A stretch of DNA of 64,000 bases from Anaerolineales bacterium (GCA_020850595.1 JADZEK010000024.1:48448-112447), one strand, 5' to 3'. Positions 1 to 10,015 are shown, counted from the stretch's first letter. Notes: a model not told the origin generated them from the sequence alone. Made by a program: numbers and translations.

Positions 1-2
1 TG

Positions 3-1586
3 CGGGCGCGCCACCCCAACCTGCTCATCATCGGCCGCATCTTCGAGGACTACGACGCGCACGCCGCCGCCGAGAGCGGGCGCACGGCCGAGTCGGAAGC
101 GCAAGCGTGGGTGGAACGCCAGCGCGAGACCTACCGGCTGAACCCGGCCGTGGACGCCTGGGAAGGCCCCAACGAGCCGGTGTTCGGCGGGGCCGACGAC
201 CCGGCCAACGCGCGGGCGATGGGCTGGTATGCGCGCTTTGAGACGGAGCGCCTGCGCCTGTTGGCCGAGATGGGCCGGCGCGGCGTCATCGGCAATTTCG
301 CCACGGGCAACCCAGACCTGGGGCTGTGGCCCGCCTTTGTGCCGGCGGCGGCGGCGGCCAAGCAGTTCAATGGACTGCTCGGCCTGCACGAGTATTCGTC
401 GCCGTGGATGTGGTGGTTGACCGGCCATTACCAGACCAGCAACTGCGACCTGCGGCCCGACTTCGCGGGCGAGGGCGACACCGGCTTTCTCACGCTGCGC
501 TACCGCAAGGTCTACCGCACGTTTCTGGCGCCGGCCGGGCTGGCCAATGTGCCGCTGGTGATCACCGAGTGCGGCCTGGACAGCATCGGCGCGCTTTGCC
601 CCGGCATGACCAGCGGGCCGTGGAAAAAGCATTTCGATTTTTGGAATCAGCGCAACGGCGACACCGACCCGATTGACTACTGGCGCGGGCCGGAGCGCGA
701 CCCTGAGCACTACTATGCCGAGCAACTGATGTGGTACGACCGGCAGTTGCAGCAAGACCCGTTCGTGATCGGCGCGACGATCTTCACCGTGGGCAACCTG
801 GGCACCTGGGAGCGCTTCGACATCGCCGAGACGCGCGGGCTGCGCCGCCTGCTCGATTACATCCGCAGCCAGCGTGACGTGCCGCCGGTGGTGGCGCCCG
901 TCGTGACACCGCCGCCTCCCACCCCCGACCCCAGTGGTGGAACCACTCCAATCATCACCCCGCCTGTGGGGACGGTGTTTGTGCCGCCGGGGCCGGAGCC
1001 GGCCGACCCGCCCACCCCCAGCCTGCTGTTTAACAGCCGCTTTGCTAAGGGCACGGTCTATTTCGTGGGCGACACACGCGAGGTGGCCGTGCCCTCCGGC
1101 TGGGCGCTGGACTTTCACGGCCCCGCCGAACCGCTGCTGCCCGGCCAGGACCAGCCGTTTGGGCGGCCGGTGACGGCACTGCTGAACAGCGCGGCGGCGC
1201 CGGCCGAAGCCCGGCCGCGCCTGTTCGCGCACGGGCCGTACTGCTGGAAGGTGGCCGGGCCGAGCGCGCCGGTGTGGGTGCGCCTGTCGCAAGAGGTGGC
1301 CGGGATGGAGCTTGGCCGCCGCTACCGGCTGGAGGCGCTGCTGCTGCGCGACCCCGGCACTCCCGGCGACCGGGGCGCGGCGCGACTGGTGGCCGAGAGC
1401 GGGGCACAGACGGCTGACGGCGGCTGGCAGGCCAACGCGAACCTGCCTGCCCACACCTACACCCGGCTGGCGCTAGAATTCGCCGCCGCCGCGCCGACGG
1501 CGCTGCTGGGCCTGGAAGTGCGCCTGGTGGGCGCGCCCGCCGGCGCCGCCTGCTACGTGGTCGAGGTGCGCCTCGCCGCGCTCTGA
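3..1586 (+). CDS. Clan GH-A-like glycoside hydrolase with C-terminal accessory domain, 5' partial
   Basis: The frame is open from the left edge, so the N-terminus is missing; an internal GTG at 111 is not a likely start. The sequence reads AWEGPNEP (codons near 156-179), where Asn-Glu-Pro is the typical acid/base motif of clan GH-A TIM barrels, and later LVITECGLD (near 550-576), whose Glu fits the nucleophile. A Pro/Thr-rich linker (about 890-1010) separates this barrel from a C-terminal beta-rich domain of about 180 residues, plausibly carbohydrate-binding. The protein probably acts outside the cell on a glycan; substrate and GH family cannot be told. It ends 12 bp before a GT39-like gene and heads a cell-surface gene block. 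The family assignment rests on the two motifs and the architecture. Confidence 0.7.
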   Translation, partial: RARHPNLLIIGRIFEDYDAHAAAESGRTAESEAQAWVERQRETYRLNPAVDAWEGPNEPVFGGADDPANARAMGWYARFETERLRLLAEMGRRGVIGNFATGNPDLGLWPAFVPAAAAAKQFNGLLGLHEYSSPWMWWLTGHYQTSNCDLRPDFAGEGDTGFLTLRYRKVYRTFLAPAGLANVPLVITECGLDSIGALCPGMTSGPWKKHFDFWNQRNGDTDPIDYWRGPERDPEHYYAEQLMWYDRQLQQDPFVIGATIFTVGNLGTWERFDIAETRGLRRLLDYIRSQRDVPPVVAPVVTPPPPTPDPSGGTTPIITPPVGTVFVPPGPEPADPPTPSLLFNSRFAKGTVYFVGDTREVAVPSGWALDFHGPAEPLLPGQDQPFGRPVTALLNSAAAPAEARPRLFAHGPYCWKVAGPSAPVWVRLSQEVAGMELGRRYRLEALLLRDPGTPGDRGAARLVAESGAQTADGGWQANANLPAHTYTRLALEFAAAAPTALLGLEVRLVGAPAGAACYVVEVRLAAL

Positions 1587-1598
1587 GACAACCGCGCT

Positions 1599-3590
1599 GT
1601 GATCGCCTCCGGCCCAAACGCTCAATCCGGGCAGCCGCGCCCGCTGCCGGCGCTCGCCCTACTCGCGCTCATCACGGTCGTGGGGGCAGCCCTGCGCTTC
1701 TACCAGCTCGGGGCGACGCCGCGCGGCCTGTACCAGGACGAAGCCTTCAACGGGCTGGACGCGCTCGGCGTCATCGCCGGGGACCGCCCGCTCTACTTTC
1801 CGGCCAATAACGGTCGCGAGCCGGCCTACATTTACCTCGCCAGTCTGAGCGTGGCGGCGCTGGGACGCACGCCGTTGGCCGAACGGCTGCCCGCCGCCGT
1901 CATCGGCACGCTGCTGATCCCGGCCGTCTACGCGCTCGGCACGGCGCTCTACCACCGGCGGCTGGGGCTGTGGGCGGCGGCGGTGGTGGCCTTCACCTTC
2001 TGGCCGGTGGCGCTCAGCCGCCTGGGCCTGCGGGCCGGGGCGCTGCCGCTGGTGGCGGCGCTGGCGCTGGCCTGCGCCGCCCATGGCTACCGGCGTAATA
2101 AGCTGCGCTGGGTGGCGCTGGGCGGGGCGCTGTATGGCCTAACCTTCTATACCTACTTAGCGTCGCGCTTTACCCCGGTGGTGCTCTTGGCTTTGGCGAT
2201 TCTCTGGTATAGTGCGCGGCGGCCAACCTTCCCCAACCGCGGCCAGATTGCGGCTTTTGCGCTGGCGGCAGCGCTGGCCGTGGCTCCGTTGGCGCTGACC
2301 GCGCTGCGCTACCCAGAGCTTTTGACCGGGCGGGTGGGGCAGGTGTCGGTGCTCAACCCGGCCATCAACGGCGGCCGCCTGGTCGGGACGCTCCTTAATA
2401 ACACGCTGGCCGCGCTGGGCCTGTTCAACTGGCGGGGGGACGACATCGCCCGCCACAACCTGCCCGGCCGCCCGGCCTTCGACCCGGCGCTGGGGCTGGC
2501 CTTTCTGCTGGGGGTGGGCGTGGCCGGCCGGGGCGCGCTGAAGCACCGCCGGGCTGCTCTGGCCCTGCCGCTGCTGTGGGTGGGCATCATGCTCTTACCC
2601 ACCATCCTGGCCGAGGACACGCCGCATTTTCTGCGGGCGGTGGGTGTGTGGCCGCTGCTGGCCGTGCTGCCCGCGCTCGGCCTCGACGCGGTTTGGACGA
2701 TGCTTTGGCCGCCAATCGGCCCGGTGCTGCGGCGCGGGCTGCCGCTGGCGGCGCTGGCCGTGGCGCTGGCACTGACCACCCGCGATTACTTTCTGGTGTA
2801 TGCGCCCGCCGCCGACACGAGCTACCTGTTCCAGGCCGCCGCGACGGAACTGGCGGAGCAGACCAACACCTATCTGGCGGGCGACCCGGCCCGCCGGGTG
2901 ATCGTTGACCGGCGCTATTGGGACTCATTTGCCTCGGTGCGTTTCTTGCTCGCGCCGAGCGACCGGCTCAGTTGGTACACCGAGGGTGAGCCGGGCGCGC
3001 CCAGCGCTACGCCGTTCCGGCTGGTCGCCTGGCCCTACCTGGGCCTAGAAACAGCCGTGCAGAGGCTGCCGGAGAGGGCGCTCATTACGCCGGAGCGCGG
3101 CCCGCTGCACCGTGACGACTTACAGCCGGAGCCGTACGCGCTCTACACGACCTATACGGCCGAGCCGTGCGCGCCCGCCACGTGCGGCGGCCCGGCGCTG
3201 GCCGTATTTGCCAACGGAATAGCGCTGCTGCGGGCGGAGACGGCCCGCGCCAACGCGAGCGCTGGGCTGACCGAGACGCTGACGCTCATGCTGACCTGGA
3301 GCGCCGCCGCGTCGCTGACCGCGCCGGTGCAGGTGTACGCCCAGGCTTGGGCAGGCGCAACGCCGCTGGCCCAGGCCGATGGGCCGCTGGGCACCGAGCT
3401 GTTTCCGAGCCAGTGGTGGCCGCGGGAGGCGGTAGTGCGAGAGCAGCGCAAGTTTGTTTTACAATTGGAGGCAGCGCAGGTCCCCGTGACCTTACGGGTC
3501 GGCCTATATGATCCGATCACTCTGGACCGCGTGCCACGCGCGGACCCGGCAGCGGAAGCCGGGCAGACGGATGTGGCGATTGCCCCCTGA
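1599..3590 (+). CDS. GT39/PMT_2-like membrane glycosyltransferase
   Basis: This 663-residue polytopic membrane protein has about ten hydrophobic segments over its first 400 residues, followed by a soluble extracytoplasmic C-terminal part. The first loop reads LYQDEAFNGLDA; an acidic Asp-Glu pair after the first helix is the hallmark of the PMT/ArnT-like glycosyltransferase superfamily, which uses polyprenyl-phosphate sugars as donors outside the membrane. The C-terminal 150 residues resemble a beta-sandwich. It starts with GTG 12 bp after the glycosidase gene and is followed 13 bp later by a secreted LysM protein, so it may glycosylate surface proteins or polymers made by its neighbours. The acceptor is unknown. 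Confidence 0.72.
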   Translation: MIASGPNAQSGQPRPLPALALLALITVVGAALRFYQLGATPRGLYQDEAFNGLDALGVIAGDRPLYFPANNGREPAYIYLASLSVAALGRTPLAERLPAAVIGTLLIPAVYALGTALYHRRLGLWAAAVVAFTFWPVALSRLGLRAGALPLVAALALACAAHGYRRNKLRWVALGGALYGLTFYTYLASRFTPVVLLALAILWYSARRPTFPNRGQIAAFALAAALAVAPLALTALRYPELLTGRVGQVSVLNPAINGGRLVGTLLNNTLAALGLFNWRGDDIARHNLPGRPAFDPALGLAFLLGVGVAGRGALKHRRAALALPLLWVGIMLLPTILAEDTPHFLRAVGVWPLLAVLPALGLDAVWTMLWPPIGPVLRRGLPLAALAVALALTTRDYFLVYAPAADTSYLFQAAATELAEQTNTYLAGDPARRVIVDRRYWDSFASVRFLLAPSDRLSWYTEGEPGAPSATPFRLVAWPYLGLETAVQRLPERALITPERGPLHRDDLQPEPYALYTTYTAEPCAPATCGGPALAVFANGIALLRAETARANASAGLTETLTLMLTWSAAASLTAPVQVYAQAWAGATPLAQADGPLGTELFPSQWWPREAVVREQRKFVLQLEAAQVPVTLRVGLYDPITLDRVPRADPAAEAGQTDVAIAP

Positions 3591-3603
3591 GGAGAGGGCA
3601 ACC

Positions 3604-4767
3604 ATGAAAACTCTACTGCGTTCGGCGTTGCTGTTGATGGTGATGCTGGCGTTGGCCTGGCCCGTGGGCGGCGCATCGGCGGCGCCACTCGCGGCTGACG
3701 GCCCCAACCTGCTGCTCAACCCCGGCTTCGAAAGCCCCTACGGCAAGCAGTGCTGCCAGGCCGACTTGAGCAAGTATTTCCCGAATACCCCGATTGACGA
3801 AGTACAGGTGGCGCAGCACTGGTCCGGCTGGTGGCTTCAGCCCGACCAGGACCCGCAGCACCCGGGCGCGTGCCAGAACTGCACGGCCTGGCACCGGCCG
3901 GAGTGGCGCGAGGCCAACTGCGGCCCGGTGTGCGCCAACCGCATTCGCAGCGGCAACAACGCGCAAAAGTACTTCACCTTCTTCAGCGTGCACGACGCCG
4001 GCATGTATCAGCAGGTGAGCGGTATTACGCCGGGACAACTGCTGCGCTTCAGCGTCTTCATGCAGGGCTGGTCTACCAACGCCGACTATGGCCTGTCGGC
4101 GGGCCAGGGCACCATGGGCATGCGCGTGGGCATTGACCCCTTCGGCGGCGCCAACGCCTTCAGCCCGAACGTGATCTGGTCGCCGGTGAACGACACCTAC
4201 GACGCCTGGGGGCTATATGTGATCGAGGCGGTGGCCAAGGGCGGCACGGTGACGGTCTTTACCCGCTCGACCCCGCAGTGGGGCTTGCAGCACAACGACA
4301 TTTACGTGGACGACGCCAGCCTGGTGGTGGTGGGCGGCGGCGCGACCAGCGGCGGGACCACGACCGGCGGCGCGACCAACAACCCCGCCCCTGCGCCGAC
4401 GGCAGTCCCGACCCAGGTGCCCGGCTTCAGCTACGTGGTGCAGCCCGGCGACAACTACTACCGCATTGCGCGGCGTTTCGGCGTGAGCGTGCAGGCCATC
4501 TTGTCGGCCAACCACGTCGCCAACCCCAACCTGCTCTACGCCGGCACCGTGCTGATCATCCCCGGCGTCAGCGGCCCCGCGGTGACCCCCGCGCCCACGC
4601 CGGACAACACGCCGCCCTCCGGCGCGACCAGCTATACCGTGGTGGCGGGCGACAACCTGTTCCGGCTGGCGCGGCGCTTCAACACCACCGTGGCGCGCAT
4701 CAAGCAGCTTAACGGCCTGACGAGCGACATCATCTACATCGGACAGGTGCTCATCATCGCGCCCTAG
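3604..4767 (+). CDS. Secreted protein with two C-terminal LysM domains
   Basis: I start this gene at ATG 3604, preceded by GAGGAGAGG, because a signal peptide follows at once (MKTLLRSALLLMVMLALAW, then an Ala-rich cleavage region). The mature protein of about 360 residues has an N-terminal carbohydrate-binding-like beta domain (NLLLNPGFESPYG onset, typical of CBM-like jelly rolls), with cysteine pairs near residues 45 and 100. A Gly/Thr/Pro linker leads to two LysM domains at about residues 275-322 and 343-386 (YVVQPGDNYYRIARRFGV and YTVVAGDNLFRLARRFNT). LysM binds N-acetylglucosamine polymers such as peptidoglycan, so this is probably a surface protein. It ends 42 bp before a second LysM gene. 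Confidence 0.85.
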   Translation: MKTLLRSALLLMVMLALAWPVGGASAAPLAADGPNLLLNPGFESPYGKQCCQADLSKYFPNTPIDEVQVAQHWSGWWLQPDQDPQHPGACQNCTAWHRPEWREANCGPVCANRIRSGNNAQKYFTFFSVHDAGMYQQVSGITPGQLLRFSVFMQGWSTNADYGLSAGQGTMGMRVGIDPFGGANAFSPNVIWSPVNDTYDAWGLYVIEAVAKGGTVTVFTRSTPQWGLQHNDIYVDDASLVVVGGGATSGGTTTGGATNNPAPAPTAVPTQVPGFSYVVQPGDNYYRIARRFGVSVQAILSANHVANPNLLYAGTVLIIPGVSGPAVTPAPTPDNTPPSGATSYTVVAGDNLFRLARRFNTTVARIKQLNGLTSDIIYIGQVLIIAP

Positions 4768-4809
4768 CGCGCGCCAGGCCTGACTGAGACCGGCCCTGAG
4801 GACTCGCGT

Positions 4810-6369
4810 ATGAAGGCATACCCTGCTGTTCGTTCCCTCGTCTTGGTCGCCGCGCTGGCCGCGGCTGTCGCGGTGGCCGGGGCGCCGAGCCTGGCCCTGG
4901 CCGCGCCGTCGGCCCAGGCCAACCTGGTGAGCAACGGGGGCATGGAGACCTTCGCGTCCAACGGGCTGGCCACGGGCTGGGACCCGTGGTGGCAGACCAT
5001 CCCGAACCCCGGCAACGGCAGCCTCAACTATGCCCAACCGCCCGACTTCGCGCCCGAGACCAATCCAGTCTTTGTGCACGGGGGCGGCAGTTCCGCTCAC
5101 ATCGGCCGCAACTGGGACCCGTGGTTCGGCGGCATCCGGCAGACGATTGTCGTGGCGCCGGGCAGCGTGGTGCGCATCACCGCCTATGGGCGGGTGCGCG
5201 CCTCCACCGATCACTACCCTGCGCCGTCTGATACGGCGGTCCAGTCACGCATGCAGGTCGGCGCCGAGCCGAACGGCAGCATTGACTGGGCCGCCGGCTC
5301 GGTGGTGTGGGGCGGGCAGGGCAACCCGCACGACACCTGGCAGGCCTTCACGGTAGACGTGACGGCCGGCGCGGCGGGCAAGGTGACGATCTTCCTGGCG
5401 ACCAACTACAAGGGCGACAGCCGCTTTCACCTAGACGCCTGGTGGGACGACGTGACGGCGACCGTCATCAGCACCGGCGCGCCGCAAAACACCAGCAGCG
5501 CTCCGCAGAACACGAGCAGCGCGCCCCAAAACACCAGCGGCGCCCCCGCGGCCACCAACCCGCCGCCGGCCAACGCCGCCACTTCCACGCCCGACGCCGA
5601 CGGCAACATCATCTACGTGGTGCAGGCTGGCGACGCGCTGTGGAGCATCGCCGCGCGCTTCGGGCTGACCGTGGATGAGCTGAAGGCCATGAACGGCTTG
5701 ACGTCCGACATCATCAGCATCGGGCAGAAGCTGATCGTGGCGACCAGCACGCCCTCGGCCAGCCCCACGCCGACCGTGGACCCCAACCAGCCCACGGCCG
5801 ACCCGAACGCCAGCCCGACCAGCGACCCGGCGCTGGCCAGCCCAACACCGGAGGTGGACGCGGCGGCGACGCTGGCGGCGGTGGAAACACAGGCGGCGCT
5901 GGCGACCGACACACTGGCGACGGGCACGGTGTGCGCGCTGCTGTGGAACGATGCCAACGGCAACGGCGTGCGCGACGCCGCCGAAGGCTTGCTGCCCGGC
6001 GGACAACTGGCCGTGGTGGACATTGCCACAGGCGCGCCGGTGCAGGCCTACACCACCGACGGCGTGAACGAGCCGCACTGCTTCGAGGACCTGATCGCCG
6101 GGCAGTACACCATCTCGGCGGCGGCGCCGGGCGGCTACAACCCGACGACCAACACCTCCACCCCGCTCGAGGTGACCGCCGGCTCGACCAGCACGCTGGA
6201 GTTCGGCGCGCAGCCGCGCGCGGGTGTGGAAGAGCCGACCGACACGCCCCCCACCAGCAGCAGCCAGGCGCTGCTGACGGCGCTGCTGTTCGCGGGCGGC
6301 GTGGTGTTTCTGCTGCTGGCGGCCGGGGTGGCCGGGTTCTTGTTCCTGCGCCGGCCACGGGCCAGGTAG
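4810..6369 (+). CDS. LysM and SdrD-B-like surface protein with C-terminal membrane anchor
   Basis: This 519-residue protein begins with a signal peptide (to about residue 35). A jelly-roll carbohydrate-binding-like domain follows (NLVSNGGMETF onset), then a low-complexity linker with three copies of SAPQNTS. A LysM domain lies at about residues 266-311, then a second Pro/Thr linker. Next comes an SdrD-B/Cna-B-like module (LLWNDANGNGVRDAAEG, near residue 376) and a C-terminal membrane helix with an Arg-rich tail. The order matches its upstream neighbour, suggesting paralogous surface proteins that diverged by domain gain. No LPXTG motif is present, so the C-terminal helix is the likely anchor. 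The ligand is unknown. Confidence 0.85.
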   Translation: MKAYPAVRSLVLVAALAAAVAVAGAPSLALAAPSAQANLVSNGGMETFASNGLATGWDPWWQTIPNPGNGSLNYAQPPDFAPETNPVFVHGGGSSAHIGRNWDPWFGGIRQTIVVAPGSVVRITAYGRVRASTDHYPAPSDTAVQSRMQVGAEPNGSIDWAAGSVVWGGQGNPHDTWQAFTVDVTAGAAGKVTIFLATNYKGDSRFHLDAWWDDVTATVISTGAPQNTSSAPQNTSSAPQNTSGAPAATNPPPANAATSTPDADGNIIYVVQAGDALWSIAARFGLTVDELKAMNGLTSDIISIGQKLIVATSTPSASPTPTVDPNQPTADPNASPTSDPALASPTPEVDAAATLAAVETQAALATDTLATGTVCALLWNDANGNGVRDAAEGLLPGGQLAVVDIATGAPVQAYTTDGVNEPHCFEDLIAGQYTISAAAPGGYNPTTNTSTPLEVTAGSTSTLEFGAQPRAGVEEPTDTPPTSSSQALLTALLFAGGVVFLLLAAGVAGFLFLRRPRAR

Positions 6370-6384
6370 GCCGCGTGGGGCGGC

Positions 6385-9300
6385 GTGGCGTCACTGCGCC
6401 GGACGCTTCCGGTTCTCGCCGTCCTGGGCCTGGGGGTGCTGGCGGCCTGGCCGCTGCTGGCGCACTCGGGCTTCCTGCTCACGCGCGGCGGCGGCGACAG
6501 CCCGTTCTTGCTGCTGCGGCTGTCTGAACTGGTTGAGGGCCTAAAGGCCGGACAGTTCCCCATACGCTGGATGCCGGACGCCGCTTACGGCTACGGCTAC
6601 CCGTTCTTCAGTTACTACGCAGCGCTGCCCTACTACGGGGCGGCGCTGCTGCATTTAACGACCTCGTTCGTCGCGGCGCTCAAGCTGACGCAGACGGCCG
6701 GGCTGGCGCTGGGCGCGTTGGGGATGTACGCCTGGGCGCGCAGCCTGGGTCCCCCACTGACCCGCCCGCAAGCCTGGCTGGCGGCGGCGGCCTATACCTT
6801 CGCGCCCTTCCACCTGGCGAACCTGTATGTGCGCGGCGACTCGCTCTCGGAGCTGTGGGCGATGGGGCTGTACCCGCTGGCGCTGTGGCGCGCGCAGCGC
6901 CTGTTGGCCGCGCCCGACCTGCGGCGCGGGCTGAGCCTGGCGCTCTGCACGGGCCTGCTGGTGCTGTGTCACAACATCAGCGCGCTGAACTTCATGCCGT
7001 TCGTGGCGCTGTATTTGGTATTGGGGAGCGTGAGGCAGGGTGTCCGGCAGAGGGCAAACGAACCGATAGCTACCAGCGGCGGCCGCTCAGTTGAGCGGCC
7101 CTACACTTTCCGGCGCCTGATCCAGTCTGGTTGGCTGCGGCCCTTGGTCGCGGGCGGGCTGGCTTTGGCGGCGGGGCTGCTGCTGGCGGCGTTCTTCTGG
7201 GCGCCCGCTTTGGGCGAGACCAGCGCCGTGCAGCTCGCGGACGTGACGCAGGGCTACTTTTACTACGGCAATCACTTTCGCGGCGCGGACCTGGTGCAGA
7301 ACACCTGGCTGTACAACGCCGACACCGCGCCCGATATGCCCTCGCCGTTTGCGATGGGATTGGTGCAAGCGCTGCTGGCGGCGGCGGGGCTGGCGGCGCT
7401 GCTGGTGAAGACGCTCCGGGCGCGCCGCTGGACGGCGACGGACAGCTTCAGCGTGCTCGGGCTGGCGGTCAGCACATTCATGATGACGCCCGCCTCGGCC
7501 TGGGTGTGGGCCAACGCGCCGCTGGTCCACTACACGCAGTTTCCGTGGCGCTTTCTCTCGCTGCAAGCGCTGTTCACCGCCGCGCTGACGGCGCACCTGG
7601 TTCCGACAAAGTGGGCCGGCAAGTGGCGGCCGAGCGCTGGCGTTGCGATGCACGGCGCGCTGGCGGCAGGGTTGGGCCTGGCGCTGGCCTGGGCCGGGCT
7701 GGGCGCGCTGCGGCCGGAGTTCGTGCCGCTGACCGACGCCGACGTGACGCCCGCGCGCTTGCAGTTGATGGAGTATTTCAGCGCTAACATCGGCAGCACC
7801 ATCGGCTACGAGTATTTGCCGCGCGCGGTGCAGCCCCGGCCGTTTGCGTCACAGGCCGTGTTGGGCCGCGCGCCCAGCGTGCAGGCGCTCAGCGGCGCGG
7901 CCACCGGCGAGCGCCTCAGCCAGACCGGCGCGGCCGAGGCCTGGACCATCACCGCCAGCGAAGCCGCCACGGTGGCCGTGCCGACCTACTACTGGCCCGG
8001 CTGGCAGGTACGGGTGGACGGGGCAGAGGTCAACGCCCGCGCCGCCCCCGGCCTGGGCTGGATTGCCTTCGACGTGCCCGCCGGCGCGCATGCGGTGAGG
8101 CTGGCGCTGGGCCGCACGCCGCTCCGCGCCGCTGCCGAAGCCGTGAGCGCCCTCGCGTGGCTGGCGCTGGCGGCGGGCACGCTGCGCGTGATGCGCCGGG
8201 CTGGTTGGCCGCGCCCCGGCTGGAAAGCCGCAGCGTGGGTGGCGGGCGGCGCGGCCGTGTTGGTCCTGGGCGTGGCCGCGCTGCGCGACCTGCGCCCGGC
8301 GAGCGCCGACCTGCCCTACTCGATTGACTTTGCCCAACTGACCTACTATCACGCCGACCGGGTGCGCTTTGCCGGCGGCGCGCAACTGGTCGGCCTGGGC
8401 TACAGCGCCGACCGGCTCGGGCGCGGCGGCACGCTGACCATTGACTCAACGTGGAACGCGCCCACCGGCGTGACCGTGACCTTCGGCCTCGCGCCCGGCT
8501 CGAACCTGCTCAGCCAGGCCCCGGTCGCGCTGACGAGCGTGACGAGCACGCTCAGCGGCGCGGCGCTCACGCTCGACCTGCCCATCCCCAGCGACATCCC
8601 GCCCGGCGTGTACTTCGTGACGGTGCAGGCGGCGGACGCGCTCGGCCCGCTGGCCGCGCTGACGCCGCAGGGCCGCATGCGCGGGCTGGTGCACTTGGCG
8701 CCGGTGTGGGTGGACGACCCCGGCCCGGCCGCGCCGAGCGCCGCGCCGCTGGCGCGCTTCGGCTCGGCCATTGACCTGCTGGCCGCCAGCGCCACCACCC
8801 CCGAGCCAAACGTGCTGCAAGCCAACCTGACGTGGCACGCGCCGGCGACGATCCCGGCCAACCACCAGATTGCGCTACGGCTGCGCGACGCGGCCGGCAC
8901 GCTGTGGGCCGGGCAAGACATGCAACTGGCCTACGGCATGTACCCCACCTCGCTGTGGCGGGCTGATGAGGTCATCCCCGACTTCTACCGCCTCGCCCTG
9001 CCCGCCGGGACGCCGCCGGGGGAATATGTGCTCGACGTGAACCTGTACGACTCGGTGACACTGGCCGGCCTGGGCAACTATGCGCTGCCCGTGACGGTGA
9101 CGGCCGCCACGCCGCGCGCGGGCCGGGCGGCGCAACACGACCTGACGGACGCGCTGGCGCTGGGCGCGGTGACGCTGCCGGGCGTGTTCGACCAGGGGGC
9201 GGCGCCGGAGTTCAGCGCCGAGTGGCTGACCAGCGGCGCGCCCGCCGGCGACTACCGCGCGCGGTGGACGCTGCGCGGCGCGGACGGCGCGGGCGTGAGC

Positions 9301-9936
9301 CAGACGCTCGACCTGGCCCCCGGCTCACCCACCAGCGCCTGGCCCGCCGACGCTTACGTGCTGGGCCGCGCCCGCTTCGGCACCAACGCCGCGCTCCAGC
9401 CCGGCGACTATGTGGTGTTGGTGCAACTGGTGGACGCGGCCGGGCAGACAGTTGGCCCGGAGGTGACGGTGGGCGTGGTGACGGTGCGCGGCCGGGCGCG
9501 CAGCTTCGACGTGCCGCCGCTGCCCACCACGGTCGGCGCGACGTTCGGCGGCGTGCTCACGCTGCACGGCTACGCCGCCGCGCAGACGCCGGAAGCGCTG
9601 GAGCTGACGCTGGCCTGGGGCGCGCTGGCCGCGCCGGGGCACGACTACAAGTTCTTCGTGCACCTGTTCAACCCGGCCGATGGGTTTGTGCTCGATCAGG
9701 TGGACGCGATGCCGCGCGCGAACGCTTACCCCACGGCGCTGTGGGTGGCGGGCGAGGTCGTCACCGACACGGTGCGCTTCGACCTTAGCGGCCTGCCGCC
9801 GGGCCGCTATGGGCTGGCGGTGGGCTGGTACGACCCCAGCCAGAGCGCCCTGCCCCGCTTGCCCGCCCGCGACGCGACCGGCGCGGCGCTGCCCGGCGAC
9901 CAGGTGGTGCTGCCCGACGAAGTCGTCGTGCCCTGA
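6385..9936 (+). CDS. Giant membrane protein, PTPS-related (YfhO-like) type
   Basis: This 1183-residue protein starts with GTG 15 bp after the preceding stop. Its N-terminal half is polytopic with about ten helices, and the first loop reads GDSPFLLLRLSELVEGLKAG followed by GYGYPFFSYYAALPYY. That pattern is typical of the 6-pyruvoyl-tetrahydropterin synthase-related membrane family, which resembles GT-C glycosyltransferases. The C-terminal half (from about residue 640) is extracytoplasmic and contains at least three repeated beta-sandwich units with a shared PTSLWRADEVIPDFYRLALP-type pattern (second copy YPTALWVAGEVVTDTVRFDL). It probably transfers or flips a lipid-linked sugar for the surface block. 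A palindrome-bearing segment at about 7030-7110 encodes an Arg-rich stretch that looks like an in-frame insertion. Confidence 0.75.
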   Translation: MASLRRTLPVLAVLGLGVLAAWPLLAHSGFLLTRGGGDSPFLLLRLSELVEGLKAGQFPIRWMPDAAYGYGYPFFSYYAALPYYGAALLHLTTSFVAALKLTQTAGLALGALGMYAWARSLGPPLTRPQAWLAAAAYTFAPFHLANLYVRGDSLSELWAMGLYPLALWRAQRLLAAPDLRRGLSLALCTGLLVLCHNISALNFMPFVALYLVLGSVRQGVRQRANEPIATSGGRSVERPYTFRRLIQSGWLRPLVAGGLALAAGLLLAAFFWAPALGETSAVQLADVTQGYFYYGNHFRGADLVQNTWLYNADTAPDMPSPFAMGLVQALLAAAGLAALLVKTLRARRWTATDSFSVLGLAVSTFMMTPASAWVWANAPLVHYTQFPWRFLSLQALFTAALTAHLVPTKWAGKWRPSAGVAMHGALAAGLGLALAWAGLGALRPEFVPLTDADVTPARLQLMEYFSANIGSTIGYEYLPRAVQPRPFASQAVLGRAPSVQALSGAATGERLSQTGAAEAWTITASEAATVAVPTYYWPGWQVRVDGAEVNARAAPGLGWIAFDVPAGAHAVRLALGRTPLRAAAEAVSALAWLALAAGTLRVMRRAGWPRPGWKAAAWVAGGAAVLVLGVAALRDLRPASADLPYSIDFAQLTYYHADRVRFAGGAQLVGLGYSADRLGRGGTLTIDSTWNAPTGVTVTFGLAPGSNLLSQAPVALTSVTSTLSGAALTLDLPIPSDIPPGVYFVTVQAADALGPLAALTPQGRMRGLVHLAPVWVDDPGPAAPSAAPLARFGSAIDLLAASATTPEPNVLQANLTWHAPATIPANHQIALRLRDAAGTLWAGQDMQLAYGMYPTSLWRADEVIPDFYRLALPAGTPPGEYVLDVNLYDSVTLAGLGNYALPVTVTAATPRAGRAAQHDLTDALALGAVTLPGVFDQGAAPEFSAEWLTSGAPAGDYRARWTLRGADGAGVSQTLDLAPGSPTSAWPADAYVLGRARFGTNAALQPGDYVVLVQLVDAAGQTVGPEVTVGVVTVRGRARSFDVPPLPTTVGATFGGVLTLHGYAAAQTPEALELTLAWGALAAPGHDYKFFVHLFNPADGFVLDQVDAMPRANAYPTALWVAGEVVTDTVRFDLSGLPPGRYGLAVGWYDPSQSALPRLPARDATGAALPGDQVVLPDEVVVP
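7081..7100. repeat. REP-like palindrome inside a coding region
   Basis: GGCCGCTCA, a GT loop and TGAGCGGCC form a perfect 9-bp stem followed by CTAC. It lies in frame within the PTPS-related membrane gene. The architecture matches the intergenic palindrome at 15099-15120, where GTAG also borders the stem when read outward. Confidence 0.5.
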
Positions 9937-10015
9937 CGGCTCGGCGGCAAGGCGAAGCCTCTGGCGCCGGCAGGTGCATTGGCAACCGCTGGTGCGGCCA
10001 AATGCTTCGTCCTTG

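Noticed and set aside
1045..1617. 190-codon open frame on the minus strand opposite the glycosidase gene
   Set aside because: It is Arg/Pro/Ala-rich with no family resemblance and lies fully opposite a gene with clear motifs; long antisense frames are expected at this GC content.
4213..5214. 333-codon minus-strand frame across the two LysM genes
   Set aside because: It spans two real genes and their gap, and has the His/Arg/Gly composition typical of antisense translation.
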